Numbered from the stretch's first letter, positions 1-8,191 are shown. The stretch: DNA of 14,479 nt from Nitrosopumilales archaeon CG15_BIG_FIL_POST_REV_8_21_14_020_37_12 (GCA_002781805.1 PFFZ01000047.1:3875-18353); one strand, 5' to 3'. Notes: generated by a model not told the origin, from the letters alone. Numbers and translations: made by a program.

Positions 1-296
1 ACAATTCTATCAGATATCTTTGCAACATCATAGATGAGGGACTTGTTTCGCAGGCCGCCGGCAACCTCCACTGGGATTGATATCTCATCTAGGATTTTCT
101 TGATTATTGGCATGTTGCTTCCAACCCCAAGTGTTGCGTCAAGGTCCACCAGATGAAGCATGTCGGCACCATTTGCCTGCCATTTCCTTGCAATTTCAAC
201 AGGATCATCACTGTATACTGTCTTTTGTTTTGGATCTCCCTTGTATAGTCTGACTACTTGCCCGTTCATTAGATCAATTGCCGGAATTATCTTCAT
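1..296 (-). CDS. hisA: HisA, ProFAR isomerase (partial, N-terminal 98 residues)
   Basis: Phosphoribosylformimino-5-aminoimidazole carboxamide ribotide isomerase, a cytosolic TIM-barrel enzyme of histidine biosynthesis that performs an Amadori rearrangement of ProFAR. The visible part reads MKIIPAIDLMNGQVVRLYKG, with the family's first catalytic Asp at residue 8 (AIDL), then LVDLDATLG near residues 49-57 and VEVAGGLR at about 76-83, matching the phosphate-binding V-x-V-G-G-G-I-R strand with Ala for the first Gly. The ATG (296-294) overlaps the hisH stop as ATGA, so it is probably translated by coupling. The remaining two thirds, including the second catalytic Asp, lies beyond the left edge. 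HisF and HisI/E would be expected further left but are not visible. The identification is firm. Confidence 0.95.
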   Translation of the reverse strand, partial: MKIIPAIDLMNGQVVRLYKGDPKQKTVYSDDPVEIARKWQANGADMLHLVDLDATLGVGSNMPIIKKILDEISIPVEVAGGLRNKSLIYDVAKISDRI

Positions 297-898
297 CGCT
301 TACACACATCAAGAAAGTTCTTTATCATGATTTTTCCAACAGAGCCGGACTTTTCAGGATGAAATTGTGTTCCAAAAAAATTATCCTGCTCTACCACTGC
401 TGGGACCTTGATGCCATAGTCAGACTCGGCAGTAATCACATCACTTAATCGTGGTTGGACTCGGTATGAGTGGACAAAGTATGCCCATGAACCGTTTTCC
501 ACTCCTTCCAGTATTTTTCCAGGTCTTTTGATCTCAAGGTCATTCCATCCCATGTGTGGTACTTTCATTGATGATGGAAGAATTATCACATCACCATCCA
601 TCACACCAAGACCTTGTTCCTTTCCCTCTTCGCTTTTTTCAAAAAACATCTCCATGCCAAGACATATTCCAAGAACAGGCGTATCTTGTACAAAATCCCT
701 AAACCCTGTCTTTGATGATTTGGTTATGCTCTTTATGGCAGGATCAAAGTTGCCAACGCCAGGCAACAGTACACCAGAGTAGTTGTTTGGTTTGTCAAAA
801 TCTGTGATCACATCAACTGTTGCACCAGCTTTTTCAACAGAGTTTTTCAGGCTGAATATGTTTCCGGCACCATAATCGAAAATTGCTACCTTGACCAT
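293..898 (-). CDS. hisH: HisH, imidazole glycerol phosphate synthase glutaminase subunit
   Basis: Class I glutamine amidotransferase that supplies ammonia to HisF for making imidazole glycerol phosphate and AICAR. From the chosen ATG the protein is 201 residues, a normal HisH length. It starts VKVAIFDYGAGN, has the nucleophile Cys79 in GICLGME, the family signatures PHMGWN (114-119) and YFVHSY (140-145), and His180 and Glu182 in FHPEKSG, completing the catalytic triad. The frame stays open for 18 more codons upstream, but those residues are basic, lie inside hisB and precede the universal VxIxDYGxGN start, so I use the ATG at 898. It shares one base with the hisB stop (TGATG). Its own stop overlaps the hisA ATG by 4 nt. 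The partner HisF should lie beyond the left edge. Confidence 0.95.
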   Translation of the reverse strand: MVKVAIFDYGAGNIFSLKNSVEKAGATVDVITDFDKPNNYSGVLLPGVGNFDPAIKSITKSSKTGFRDFVQDTPVLGICLGMEMFFEKSEEGKEQGLGVMDGDVIILPSSMKVPHMGWNDLEIKRPGKILEGVENGSWAYFVHSYRVQPRLSDVITAESDYGIKVPAVVEQDNFFGTQFHPEKSGSVGKIMIKNFLDVCKR

Positions 899-1488
899 CA
901 CATTGTACCTTTTGTACTTGGAATGCCTTTTTGTTTTTTGTCGTGTGAACAAGCCGTCCTGAATGCAACTGCAAGCGACTTTATTGCAGCCTCTACCTTG
1001 TGGTGATCGTTTTCCCCATACTTTACAGTAAGATGAATGCAGCCGTTAAGATTCTGCAGCAATGACTGGAAAAAGTGCTCCAGATCTTCTCTTGAGACGT
1101 CCTCAATTTTGTTTCGTTTAATTGATAATGTCAGTTTCCAAAAAGGCCTCTTGACAAGATCAATTGATGCCTCTGCAAGAGATTCGTCCATTGGCACTGA
1201 TGCATAGCTGAATCGTGTTATTCCGCTTCTGTTTCCAAGTGCCTTGTCAATTGCAAGTCCGATTGTTATTGCAGTGTCTTCAATCAAGTGGTGCTCTATT
1301 TTGTCATTTGATTTTGCATTTACTATAAGGTCCATCATACCGTGCTTTCCAAATGCAGTAATCAGGTGATCAAGAAAGTTTATGCCGGTTTTAATGCTGG
1401 TCTTGCCGGTACCGTCTAGATTGACAGAGACGGATACTGTTGTCTCCTTGGTGCTACGGTTGACTTTACCAATTCTTTCTTTAGCCAT
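898..1488 (-). CDS. hisB: HisB, imidazoleglycerol-phosphate dehydratase
   Basis: Monofunctional dehydratase that converts imidazole glycerol phosphate to imidazole acetol phosphate, normally a 24-mer with a dinuclear Mn site. At 196 residues it is the usual length of the enzyme without the phosphatase half that is fused to it in enterobacteria. The metal and active-site motifs are present: [13 protein letters not shown] (38-50), [12 protein letters not shown] (66-77) and the C-terminal [11 protein letters not shown] (161-171). It is preceded by 17 nt after the HAD gene stop, the only real gap in the visible operon, without a clear Shine-Dalgarno. It ends in a one-base overlap with hisH. Because the phosphatase domain is absent, histidinol phosphate must be hydrolysed by another protein, probably the upstream HAD gene. 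Confidence 0.96.
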   Translation of the reverse strand: MAKERIGKVNRSTKETTVSVSVNLDGTGKTSIKTGINFLDHLITAFGKHGMMDLIVNAKSNDKIEHHLIEDTAITIGLAIDKALGNRSGITRFSYASVPMDESLAEASIDLVKRPFWKLTLSIKRNKIEDVSREDLEHFFQSLLQNLNGCIHLTVKYGENDHHKVEAAIKSLAVAFRTACSHDKKQKGIPSTKGTM

Positions 1489-1505
1489 AAGAGATGTAAC
1501 TTGAG

Positions 1506-2474
1506 TTATTCTAAATTTAAGACATTCGGAATCAGATTAATTGAATCTAAAATAATCTGGGCTCTGTTTTGCTCAAACATCCTGAGTTTGTTCTGGGGAT
1601 CCTTGCTTGTGCCAATGATTCCACAAAATGTTGTGTTATGACCTAGTTTAGTTGCCTTTTTTGCCATGATCAGATCCTCCATAGAGTCACCAACATAGAT
1701 TACATTCTTGCATTTCATGCCAGTAATTGCACGAACCAACGATGTTGGATTGGGTTTTGCAAGTTCTCGCGGCTCGTCCTCCAAGAATGCAGAATTTGAC
1801 AGGTCAAACTTTGAAAACAGACTTCCAAGTGAGAACTTGACGGATTCTCTTCCTCTTCCCGTAACCATTGCAATTTTTGTAGAGAATCTGTCTTCCAGTT
1901 TTTTTGCAAGGATTTCATTAAATATGACAACATCATTTTTAATCAACCCAGATTCGGTAAATTCTGAATCGCTTCCAAAGAGTTTTCTGTATAGTTCCGG
2001 CCCATAAAAGATCTTGTCAAATATTTTGTACAGTGGGTTTGTTGTGTGAGGCCCAGGATATGATAAGGCTTGCTTTATTTGCGCAATGTCAGAGATTTTT
2101 TGCAGATGTTTTTCTACAGACTTGATGCCAGTTGAATCGGAATGTTCAATTGTATCAAATACAAAGTCACGTTGATCCTTACCAAGATGCTTTGCTGCAA
2201 CAATTGACAGTATTACAGCATATGTCAGATCAACCTCGTCATTAAAGCCACCAGTTGATTTGAATCCGTCAATGATCTGAGAATCAACTGGAATTCCGTC
2301 AGTTATTTTTGCAATGTTTTCCAGTACATACTGGGTCGTTTTGATAATTGTCAGGTCATATGACTTTGTAACATCAATTAATACCCCATCACAGTCAAAT
2401 ATTATCCCGTCACTTTTTTTTATTGTTTGAAGAATGGAATTATCAACATAGATTCCATTATCTAGTGCATTCAT
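1506..2474 (-). CDS. HAD-superfamily phosphatase in his operon, candidate histidinol-phosphatase
   Basis: 322-residue haloacid dehalogenase-type hydrolase. All four HAD motifs are visible: I, FDCDGV with Asp27 nucleophile and Asp29 acid/base; II, VTGRG with Thr205; III, Lys240 in KPNP; IV, GDSMED with Asp263 and Asp267 for Mg. About 175 residues lie between motifs I and II, so the cap is large, containing [13 protein letters not shown] (75-87), which I recall from the subfamily IA group TIGR01548. It is locked into the histidine operon, its ATG overlapping the hisC stop by 4 nt and hisB following. HisC makes histidinol phosphate and HisD uses histidinol, so the missing step between them is this phosphatase. 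That function is inferred from context; a HAD-type histidinol-phosphatase is known in Thermococcus. Another phosphatase role remains possible. Confidence 0.85.
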   Translation of the reverse strand: MNALDNGIYVDNSILQTIKKSDGIIFDCDGVLIDVTKSYDLTIIKTTQYVLENIAKITDGIPVDSQIIDGFKSTGGFNDEVDLTYAVILSIVAAKHLGKDQRDFVFDTIEHSDSTGIKSVEKHLQKISDIAQIKQALSYPGPHTTNPLYKIFDKIFYGPELYRKLFGSDSEFTESGLIKNDVVIFNEILAKKLEDRFSTKIAMVTGRGRESVKFSLGSLFSKFDLSNSAFLEDEPRELAKPNPTSLVRAITGMKCKNVIYVGDSMEDLIMAKKATKLGHNTTFCGIIGTSKDPQNKLRMFEQNRAQIILDSINLIPNVLNLE

Positions 2475-3541
2475 CCCAGTAAATCACGTATTGCAAGCAG
2501 AAATTTGGAATTCATTTCTTTGGTTCCAACAGTAACTCTCAGACATCCCTCATGGTTCCCTACTTTTCCTAGTTTTCTAATGGATATTCCCTGCTCAATT
2601 AATGCAGTGTATACCCTCTGATATGCTCCGTGGGCATCAAATAGCACAAAATTGGCCTTTGAATCAAACACCTCAAAGGCATCATATTTTCTAAGATTTT
2701 CAATGATTCTATTTCGTTCCTGCTTGATGATGTTTACAGACTCTTGTATTTGGCCAGATTTTTCCAATGCCAAGATTCCAGACTCGATTGAGATCGTGCC
2801 AAGAGGATACGGATACTGTAAAACCTGATTGAACGTGGCTGTAAATTCCTTGTTTGCAACAAAGTATCCAAGCCGCAGTCCTGCAAGTCCAAATGATTTG
2901 GATAGAGTCTGCACAACTACAAGATTCTTCTGGTTTTTTACTGTGTTTGCCAATGTATAATCACCAAACTGGCCATATGCCTCATCTATTATCACCAGTC
3001 CGTCAAATGACTTTACCAGTTTCTGTAGGTCATTTTTTGGAAATTGAAATCCGGTTGGATTGTTCGGAGAATCAAGATATAAGATATCTGCATTCTTTGA
3101 TTGTTTTACAAACTCTGCAATGTCCAGAGCCATATCCTGAGAAAACGGAATCGCAATAACAGGTATAGAATATAGCTTGCATCTTTCCTCAAAGAATCCG
3201 AATGTCGGATTTGACGTAAGAACTTTGGTCTCTTCTGATGCAAAGTTTGAGAGTATAATATCCAGTATTTGATCAGAGCCGTTTCCAACTCCAATCATTG
3301 AGGATGGAACATGAAGAAATTCTGAGATCTTTTCTATTAATCTCTCAACTCCGCCAAGTGGATACTCCCTTACGTCTGAATTTTTTTTTGCTCCAGAAAT
3401 AATATCAGATTGAAATTGTTTTGAGATAACATAATTCTCATTTGAATCAAGTTTTAGGACATCTTCATGTAGTTGTGGTTTCTTGTATCCGCCAATTAAA
3501 GAAAATTCCTTTACTTTGCTTTCTACCCAACCCTTTTTCAT
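2471..3541 (-). CDS. hisC: HisC, histidinol-phosphate aminotransferase
   Basis: PLP-dependent fold-type I aminotransferase that moves the amino group of glutamate to imidazole acetol phosphate, giving histidinol phosphate. It has 356 residues, standard for the family. Visible landmarks are LDSNEN (31-36), EYPLGG (59-64), GNGSDQ (86-91), DSPNNPTG (157-164), DEAYGQF (186-192), the Schiff-base lysine Lys215 in TLSKSFGLAGLRLGY, and the carboxylate-binding Arg in LRVTVG near the C-terminus. Its ATG overlaps the hisD stop by 4 nt (ATGA), and its own stop overlaps the HAD gene in the same way. Some archaeal HisC proteins also accept aromatic substrates. The location inside hisGDC-HAD-BHA makes histidine synthesis the main role. 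Confidence 0.96.
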   Translation of the reverse strand: MKKGWVESKVKEFSLIGGYKKPQLHEDVLKLDSNENYVISKQFQSDIISGAKKNSDVREYPLGGVERLIEKISEFLHVPSSMIGVGNGSDQILDIILSNFASEETKVLTSNPTFGFFEERCKLYSIPVIAIPFSQDMALDIAEFVKQSKNADILYLDSPNNPTGFQFPKNDLQKLVKSFDGLVIIDEAYGQFGDYTLANTVKNQKNLVVVQTLSKSFGLAGLRLGYFVANKEFTATFNQVLQYPYPLGTISIESGILALEKSGQIQESVNIIKQERNRIIENLRKYDAFEVFDSKANFVLFDAHGAYQRVYTALIEQGISIRKLGKVGNHEGCLRVTVGTKEMNSKFLLAIRDLLG

Positions 3542-4809
3542 TCCAGTCTGCCCCTTACTGCCTCATAGTGGTTTGGTAGTTTCTCGGCACTTGCAAAGAC
3601 ATCAAGGTGTGTAGAAATGTCTCTGAGTGCAGACTTGGAAGCAGTAACATATGTGTTAGTCTTGATAAAATCCAAGACAGACAACGATCCTCTGGTCTTT
3701 CCAAATTGATTTGTAGGAAGTATGTGATTTGAGCCTAAAAGATAGTCACTAGCCGATGACGGAGTCTGACTTCCCAGCAAGATTAGTCCTGGCGATGTGA
3801 TCTGAGATGCCAAGGTCTGCGGATTGCAAGTCATTATCTCTAGATGTTCAGGTGCAAGTTTGTTTACAAGTTTGATCATGTCTACTTTGCTCTTACAGAT
3901 TGCAATAAACCCGTTGTGTTTAAGACTTGTTTTGACATGATCACTTCGCTTTATTTTTTGAATAATCTCAGAGATGTTCTTGTTGACAGACTTTGCAAGT
4001 TTGTCTGAATCTGTAATAAGATAACAAAACGTGTCATCGCTGTGCTCTGCCTGTGATATCAGATCCAGTGCCACATATTTTGGGTTGGCAGAGATGTCAG
4101 CAACAATTCCAAGTTCCGTAGGTCCTGCAAGCATGTCAATTGATGTATGAGCACTTACCATTGATTTGGCTGCCGTAACAAACGCACCACCTGGTCCCAC
4201 AATTTTGTCTACACTGGTAATGGATTTTGTTCCAAAGGATAACGCCGCGATTGCCTGCGCACCGCCAACTTTGTAGATTTCATCTGCCCCACAAATATCA
4301 GATGCAACAATTGTAAGCGGATCTATCTTTCCGTCTGCGTTTGGCGGAGATACAATGACTATTCTTGTAACACCTGCAACTTTTGCAGGAACGACAGACA
4401 TTATCACGGAGCTTGGGTATTTTGCAAGACCTCCGGGTATGTAACAACCAACGCTTTGTATTGGCAAGAATTTTTTTGAGATCTTTACCCCAGCAATGTT
4501 AATGTTTAGATTTTTGAGCAGTGACTTTACTGCAGATTCTGTTTTTTGCAGTCGTGTTTTTGCAACCGTGATAGCTCGTAGTTGCTCTCGTGTGACTTTG
4601 GAGTATGCATTAGAGATCTCTTGTTGCGATACGCGCAGTGTCATTAGATTTGTTTTACTAAACTTTTTTTCATATTTTTTTATTGCAGAGTCACCATTTT
4701 TTCTGACGTCATTTAGGATAGATTCAACAATTGACTTGTTTTTTTGAGGCTGTTTTGGAATCACTTTGGGTACAAAACTATCAATGTTAGATACACGAAT
4801 TATTCTCAT
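3538..4809 (-). CDS. hisD: HisD, histidinol dehydrogenase
   Basis: Zn-dependent, NAD-dependent four-electron dehydrogenase that oxidises L-histidinol to histidine, the last step of the pathway. From the ATG at 4809 it has 423 residues, the usual size. Visible are CYIPGG (122-127), GPGGAFVTAAK (205-215), AGPTE (228-232), zinc ligands Gln253 and His256 in SQAEHS, the catalytic pair Glu321-His322 in APEHLE, Asp355 in SASDYLLGSNH, and C-terminal His414 in PNHYEAV. A TTG lies directly before the ATG, but the ATG gives a one-base TGATG overlap with the hisG stop, the same arrangement seen at hisB/hisH, so it is preferred. The stop overlaps hisC by 4 nt. The function is firm; only the first codon is open. 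Confidence 0.95.
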   Translation of the reverse strand: MRIIRVSNIDSFVPKVIPKQPQKNKSIVESILNDVRKNGDSAIKKYEKKFSKTNLMTLRVSQQEISNAYSKVTREQLRAITVAKTRLQKTESAVKSLLKNLNINIAGVKISKKFLPIQSVGCYIPGGLAKYPSSVIMSVVPAKVAGVTRIVIVSPPNADGKIDPLTIVASDICGADEIYKVGGAQAIAALSFGTKSITSVDKIVGPGGAFVTAAKSMVSAHTSIDMLAGPTELGIVADISANPKYVALDLISQAEHSDDTFCYLITDSDKLAKSVNKNISEIIQKIKRSDHVKTSLKHNGFIAICKSKVDMIKLVNKLAPEHLEIMTCNPQTLASQITSPGLILLGSQTPSSASDYLLGSNHILPTNQFGKTRGSLSVLDFIKTNTYVTASKSALRDISTHLDVFASAEKLPNHYEAVRGRLE

Positions 4810-5786
4810 CAATTCTCTTCATCACGCTTTATCTCCTCTAGTTCCAGAATCTGACGTGGTTCGTGAACGACTAGTCCCTGTGCTATCTTTCTCATCTTGG
4901 GAATTAGTTTGTGGAATTCATCTTTTCTGATGACTGTATTTACGCCAAACCACCCATTCTCGCTAAGAGGACTGATTGTTGGCTTTTTCAGAGAAGGCAT
5001 CTGTGAAAGCAATTTCTTGAGATTCTTTTCCTCTACGTTAAGATATATGTGCAGATATTTTTTTCCACGTACCGCACCACGCATCAGCGTGACAATGTCA
5101 AATATCTTTTCGCGTTTATTTGGATCTTTAAGTGATTGTTTGTTTGCTATAAGGTGTGCAGTAGATGTTAGTACTTCATCTACAATTTTTAATTTATTTT
5201 GTTTAAGTGTGGTTCCAGTCTCAGTCACGTCCATTATTGCATCAACATCCTCTGGTGGCTTTGCCTCAGTTGCTCCAAATGACAAGTGTATTTGCACATT
5301 TTTGTTGTTTCCGAGTCTGACCCAAGGTGTAACTATTAGAGGATCCTTACTTCCAAAATATTTTTTGTATGACTTACATTCTTTGATGAATCTAGATGCA
5401 GTTGTCAGATATTCTGAGGAGATCCTAAGAATTTTTTTCTTTTTGGCATAATCAGCAATCATAGAATCCAGATTTTTGTATTTGTACTTGTCAGGAAACG
5501 CGATGACCAGTCGTATTCTGCCATATTCCAAATCCAGAATTGGCTCCACGTCTGCTTTTGTTTCGCCAACCCAGTCCTTTCCGGTAATGCCAACATCATA
5601 TAATCCCTCAGAGACCATTGTAGGGATCTCTTGCGGTCTGAGCATCTTTACAACAATGCTTGGATCGTCAAGGAACACGCGATATGTTCTGTCCTTTCTG
5701 TTTACCTTTGTCCAAGATCTTTCCAATAGCTTGAATGTTGCCTCTTCCAGACTACCTTTTGGAATTGCAAATCGTACCGGGGACAT
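4809..5786 (-). CDS. hisG: HisG, ATP phosphoribosyltransferase (long form)
   Basis: First and committed enzyme of histidine synthesis, joining ATP and PRPP to give phosphoribosyl-ATP. It has 325 residues, the long HisG form that carries its own regulatory domain and does not need HisZ. The N-terminal catalytic half starts FAIPKGSLEEAT, includes GLYDVGITGKDW (61-72) and the PRPP loop DAIMDVTETGTTL (182-194). Residues of about 236-310 (GAVRGKKYLHIYLNV and onward) fit the ACT-like domain that binds histidine for feedback inhibition. It is the promoter-proximal gene of the operon. A TATA-like element centred 27 nt before the ATG implies a leaderless transcript. The C-terminal tail is Glu-rich (ELEEIKRDEEN). 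No attenuator or leader peptide can exist in the 38-nt gap upstream. Confidence 0.96.
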   Translation of the reverse strand: MSPVRFAIPKGSLEEATFKLLERSWTKVNRKDRTYRVFLDDPSIVVKMLRPQEIPTMVSEGLYDVGITGKDWVGETKADVEPILDLEYGRIRLVIAFPDKYKYKNLDSMIADYAKKKKILRISSEYLTTASRFIKECKSYKKYFGSKDPLIVTPWVRLGNNKNVQIHLSFGATEAKPPEDVDAIMDVTETGTTLKQNKLKIVDEVLTSTAHLIANKQSLKDPNKREKIFDIVTLMRGAVRGKKYLHIYLNVEEKNLKKLLSQMPSLKKPTISPLSENGWFGVNTVIRKDEFHKLIPKMRKIAQGLVVHEPRQILELEEIKRDEEN

Positions 5787-5808
5787 TGCTTGGCTTTTTG
5801 CTTTTAAT

Positions 5809-5818
5809 CTATATAACT
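5809..5818 (-). promoter_or_regulatory. TATA box of the histidine operon
   Basis: On the minus strand this reads AGTTATATAG and is centred about 27 nt before the hisG ATG, the archaeal TATA-to-start-site distance, so transcription would begin at or next to the start codon. It lies in the 38-nt gap after the HMG-CoA reductase stop, so his expression could also receive read-through from that gene. Confidence 0.6.
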
Positions 5819-5824
5819 GGATTG

Positions 5825-7078
5825 TTAAATTTGCCCCAGCAATTCCTTTGCCCTGTCAAGTGAGATTTTGTTTTCTTTGACCATTTTTTGGACGATGGCA
5901 TCAATTTGCTCTGGTCTGGCGCCAGCTGCCGCAGCCAAGTTCCTTGCATGTAACCGCATGTGTCCCTTTTGAATGCCGTCGGTTGCAAGTGCATGAATTG
6001 CGCTGTAGTTTTGTGCAAGTCCGGTTGCAGTCATTATACAGGCCATCTCTTGGGCAGATGTAACGCCCAGAATTTTAGTACATATTTTTGCAATTGGATG
6101 TACGTTTGCAATCCCACCAACAATTCCAACAGATAGTGGCAATTCCAAAGAACCCACAAGATTTCCATTCTCATCTTTGCTCCATTTGCTCAGGGAGCGA
6201 TATCGGCCAGACCTTGCAGCATAAGCATTAGCAGCTGCCTCTATTGCTCTACTGTCCTGTCCTGTAGCATTTGCAACCGCTATGATTCCATTCATGATTC
6301 CCTTGTTGTGTGTCACTGCTCTGTAGACGTCATTGTCAGCAAACTGATATGCAAGTACAATGTTATCAACCACATGTTCTCCTCCCACCTCGTCTTTATC
6401 AAAAACTGCTGATGCTTTTGCAATTCTTTTTGTAGAATAGTTTGATAAAATACGAAGCAGTGTTCTGCCTCCCGTAATCTCTTCAAGCAACAGAGCAACA
6501 GCTTCGCACATCGTATTTGTTACGTTGGCACCCATTGCATCACCCACATCAATCAAAAGCTCAACTATGAGCATCTCACCCGTAGGAGTTTCAAGTTTCT
6601 TGCATGATACCTCCTTTGCACCCTTGCCCATTTTAGATAGTGTATTGCTTTTGGAATTGGCAAGAGATAGAATCTCATTTTCAGATTCTTTTATTTTGAT
6701 TTCACTTGCAACGTCTGCATTCAAAACTTGAATCTGGCCAATGCTGTAAGACTCGTCAGCGCTTGTATCAAATCCACCGTATTTTCGTGCTACTTTTGCC
6801 CCTTTTGATGCAGCGGCAATAACAGATGGCTCTTCAATAACCATTGGAACAAGATAATCTTTTCCGTTGATCTGAAAGTTAGTTGCAATACCAAGAGGTA
6901 ATGAAAATGTCCCAATGGCGTTTTCTACCATCTTGTCTGCTTTCTCAAACGAAATTCCACCATCGCTTCCTTGCAAAATTTCCAGTTCTGCCTCTGAAAG
7001 ATTTGCAAAATTTCTAACCACATCCAACCTTTCTTTTCTGGTTTTCTCAAAGAATTTTGAAATAGATGAATCTTTCAT
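5825..7078 (-). CDS. hmgA: HMG-CoA reductase, class II type
   Basis: 3-hydroxy-3-methylglutaryl-CoA reductase, 417 residues, which makes mevalonate for isoprenoid ether lipids. Catalytic residues align with the Pseudomonas mevalonii enzyme: Glu83 in IEEPSVIAAAS, DAMGANVTNTM (180-190) of the cofactor region, Lys259 in HNKGIMNG, Asp275 in TGQDSRA, and His377 in GHMRLHARN on the mobile C-terminal flap. The EEPSV and LHARN wording is that of class II enzymes rather than the class I form of many archaea and eukaryotes. As an organism with archaeal lipids presumably needs it for synthesis, I infer a biosynthetic direction despite the 'degradative' label the class often carries. Its ATG overlaps the upstream propeller gene by 4 nt, and a GAGG at 7087-7090 sits 8 nt before it as a ribosome-binding site. 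There are no membrane helices. Confidence 0.93.
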   Translation of the reverse strand: MKDSSISKFFEKTRKERLDVVRNFANLSEAELEILQGSDGGISFEKADKMVENAIGTFSLPLGIATNFQINGKDYLVPMVIEEPSVIAAASKGAKVARKYGGFDTSADESYSIGQIQVLNADVASEIKIKESENEILSLANSKSNTLSKMGKGAKEVSCKKLETPTGEMLIVELLIDVGDAMGANVTNTMCEAVALLLEEITGGRTLLRILSNYSTKRIAKASAVFDKDEVGGEHVVDNIVLAYQFADNDVYRAVTHNKGIMNGIIAVANATGQDSRAIEAAANAYAARSGRYRSLSKWSKDENGNLVGSLELPLSVGIVGGIANVHPIAKICTKILGVTSAQEMACIMTATGLAQNYSAIHALATDGIQKGHMRLHARNLAAAAGARPEQIDAIVQKMVKENKISLDRAKELLGQI

Positions 7079-8169
7079 TTTGTTATCCTCAATAATTTAT
7101 CATCTGCTTTGTCTGGAAAACCTTTTCCATCTGTATTTGATGTGATAACATACAAACTACCATCTGGACCCTGCGCAACGTCACGGACTCGTCCCATTCC
7201 GCTAAGTATTGTCTTTTGAGAGGGCAGTCCTTCCTCAAAGTCTAATTGATACAGATTTGTGGCTCGGAGTGATGCCATGACAAACGGAGATTCCAAATCT
7301 ATTTTATCACCAGAATAGTACAATATGCCTGCAGGCTCTATGCTTGGATCATAGCACATTACTGCTTTTTCATATTTGTCATTCCCTGTACATTGCTGCT
7401 CTGGCCATCCATAGTTTTTTCCAGGTATCAAAAGATTAATCTCGTCATTCTTTTCAGGTCCAACTTCTGCCAGATACATATTTCCTTTATCATCCCATGC
7501 CATTCCCTGCGGGTTTCTGTGTCCCAAAGTAAATACTGGTGAATTCGAGAAAGGATTGTCCACAGGTATGCTTCCATCATCGTTCAGTCTTAAAATTTTT
7601 CCAGATAGAGAATCAAGTTCTTGTGGGTGGTGTGACGAGTCAGATACCGTTCCCGTGCCGACATAGAGTTTGCCGTCAGGTCCAAATTTTAAAAATCCCC
7701 CATTGCTAAAAGTAGAACCAGGAATCTTGTCAAATATTGTCTTTGCATCGATTAGTTTGTTTTGCGATTCCTTGATTTGGAGAATCTTATTCCACAGTTT
7801 TCCCTGTTCTTCATATGTAAGATACACATAAAGAAGATTGTTCTCTGAAAAGTTTGGATGAACGGCAACTCCAAGCAAACCCCCGTCAAAGGCATTGACA
7901 GATCTCAGGGTGGCAAGTGGTTCCTCTAATAGTTTATTTTCCTCAACGACTCTAATCAATCCGTCTTTTTCAGTAACAAATATTCTATTTTCTGAAATGG
8001 CAATTGATCTTGGAGAATCAAGATTTTCAGATAATATCATTACAGAGTTGCTTTCTGATTTGTAAGCAGTAGGTTCAGGAATTGGTACTGGATTAGAAGG
8101 AGATGTGAGAATAAATGCAGAAAATGCTAATGCGCCAATAATTGCAGCAATTCGAAATTTTTTGTCCAC
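7075..8169 (-). CDS. Membrane-anchored beta-propeller, aldose/glucose dehydrogenase (Asd/YliI) family, catalytic His missing
   Basis: 364-residue protein starting at GTG; an in-frame stop lies shortly upstream and no ATG precedes the domain. Residues 5-22 are a hydrophobic signal or anchor segment, followed by a Pro-rich linker, so the body should lie outside the cytoplasm. The rest is a six-bladed propeller of the soluble PQQ glucose/aldose dehydrogenase family: GGLLGVAVHP (96-105), FGPDGKLYVGTG (162-173), GHRNPQG (216-222), NDEIN (241-245), NYGWP (252-256) and GRVRD (326-330). Where archaeal and bacterial enzymes read HNGGR or HxGGR, this one reads SNGGF (156-160), losing the base His and the neighbouring Arg. 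Cys260 and Cys272 could form a disulfide. PQQ-dependent dehydrogenase activity is therefore doubtful. It is the first gene of a two-gene unit with HMG-CoA reductase. Confidence 0.8.
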   Translation of the reverse strand: MDKKFRIAAIIGALAFSAFILTSPSNPVPIPEPTAYKSESNSVMILSENLDSPRSIAISENRIFVTEKDGLIRVVEENKLLEEPLATLRSVNAFDGGLLGVAVHPNFSENNLLYVYLTYEEQGKLWNKILQIKESQNKLIDAKTIFDKIPGSTFSNGGFLKFGPDGKLYVGTGTVSDSSHHPQELDSLSGKILRLNDDGSIPVDNPFSNSPVFTLGHRNPQGMAWDDKGNMYLAEVGPEKNDEINLLIPGKNYGWPEQQCTGNDKYEKAVMCYDPSIEPAGILYYSGDKIDLESPFVMASLRATNLYQLDFEEGLPSQKTILSGMGRVRDVAQGPDGSLYVITSNTDGKGFPDKADDKLLRITK

Positions 8170-8191
8170 AAAAACAAATCTTGTGAAATCC

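Noticed and set aside
896..952. Longer hisH with 18 more N-terminal residues
   Set aside because: The extra residues are very basic, overlap hisB and precede the conserved VKVAIFDYGAGN start. ATG at 898 gives the TGATG junction used elsewhere in the operon.
4807..4812. TTG at 4812 as the hisD start
   Set aside because: The adjacent ATG at 4809 overlaps the hisG stop by one base and starts the usual N-terminus; TTG would add only one residue.
4897..5451. 184-codon open frame on the plus strand opposite hisG
   Set aside because: It is the shadow of a strongly conserved hisG. Its protein is Phe/Ser/Leu-rich low-quality sequence, with no promoter or family resemblance.
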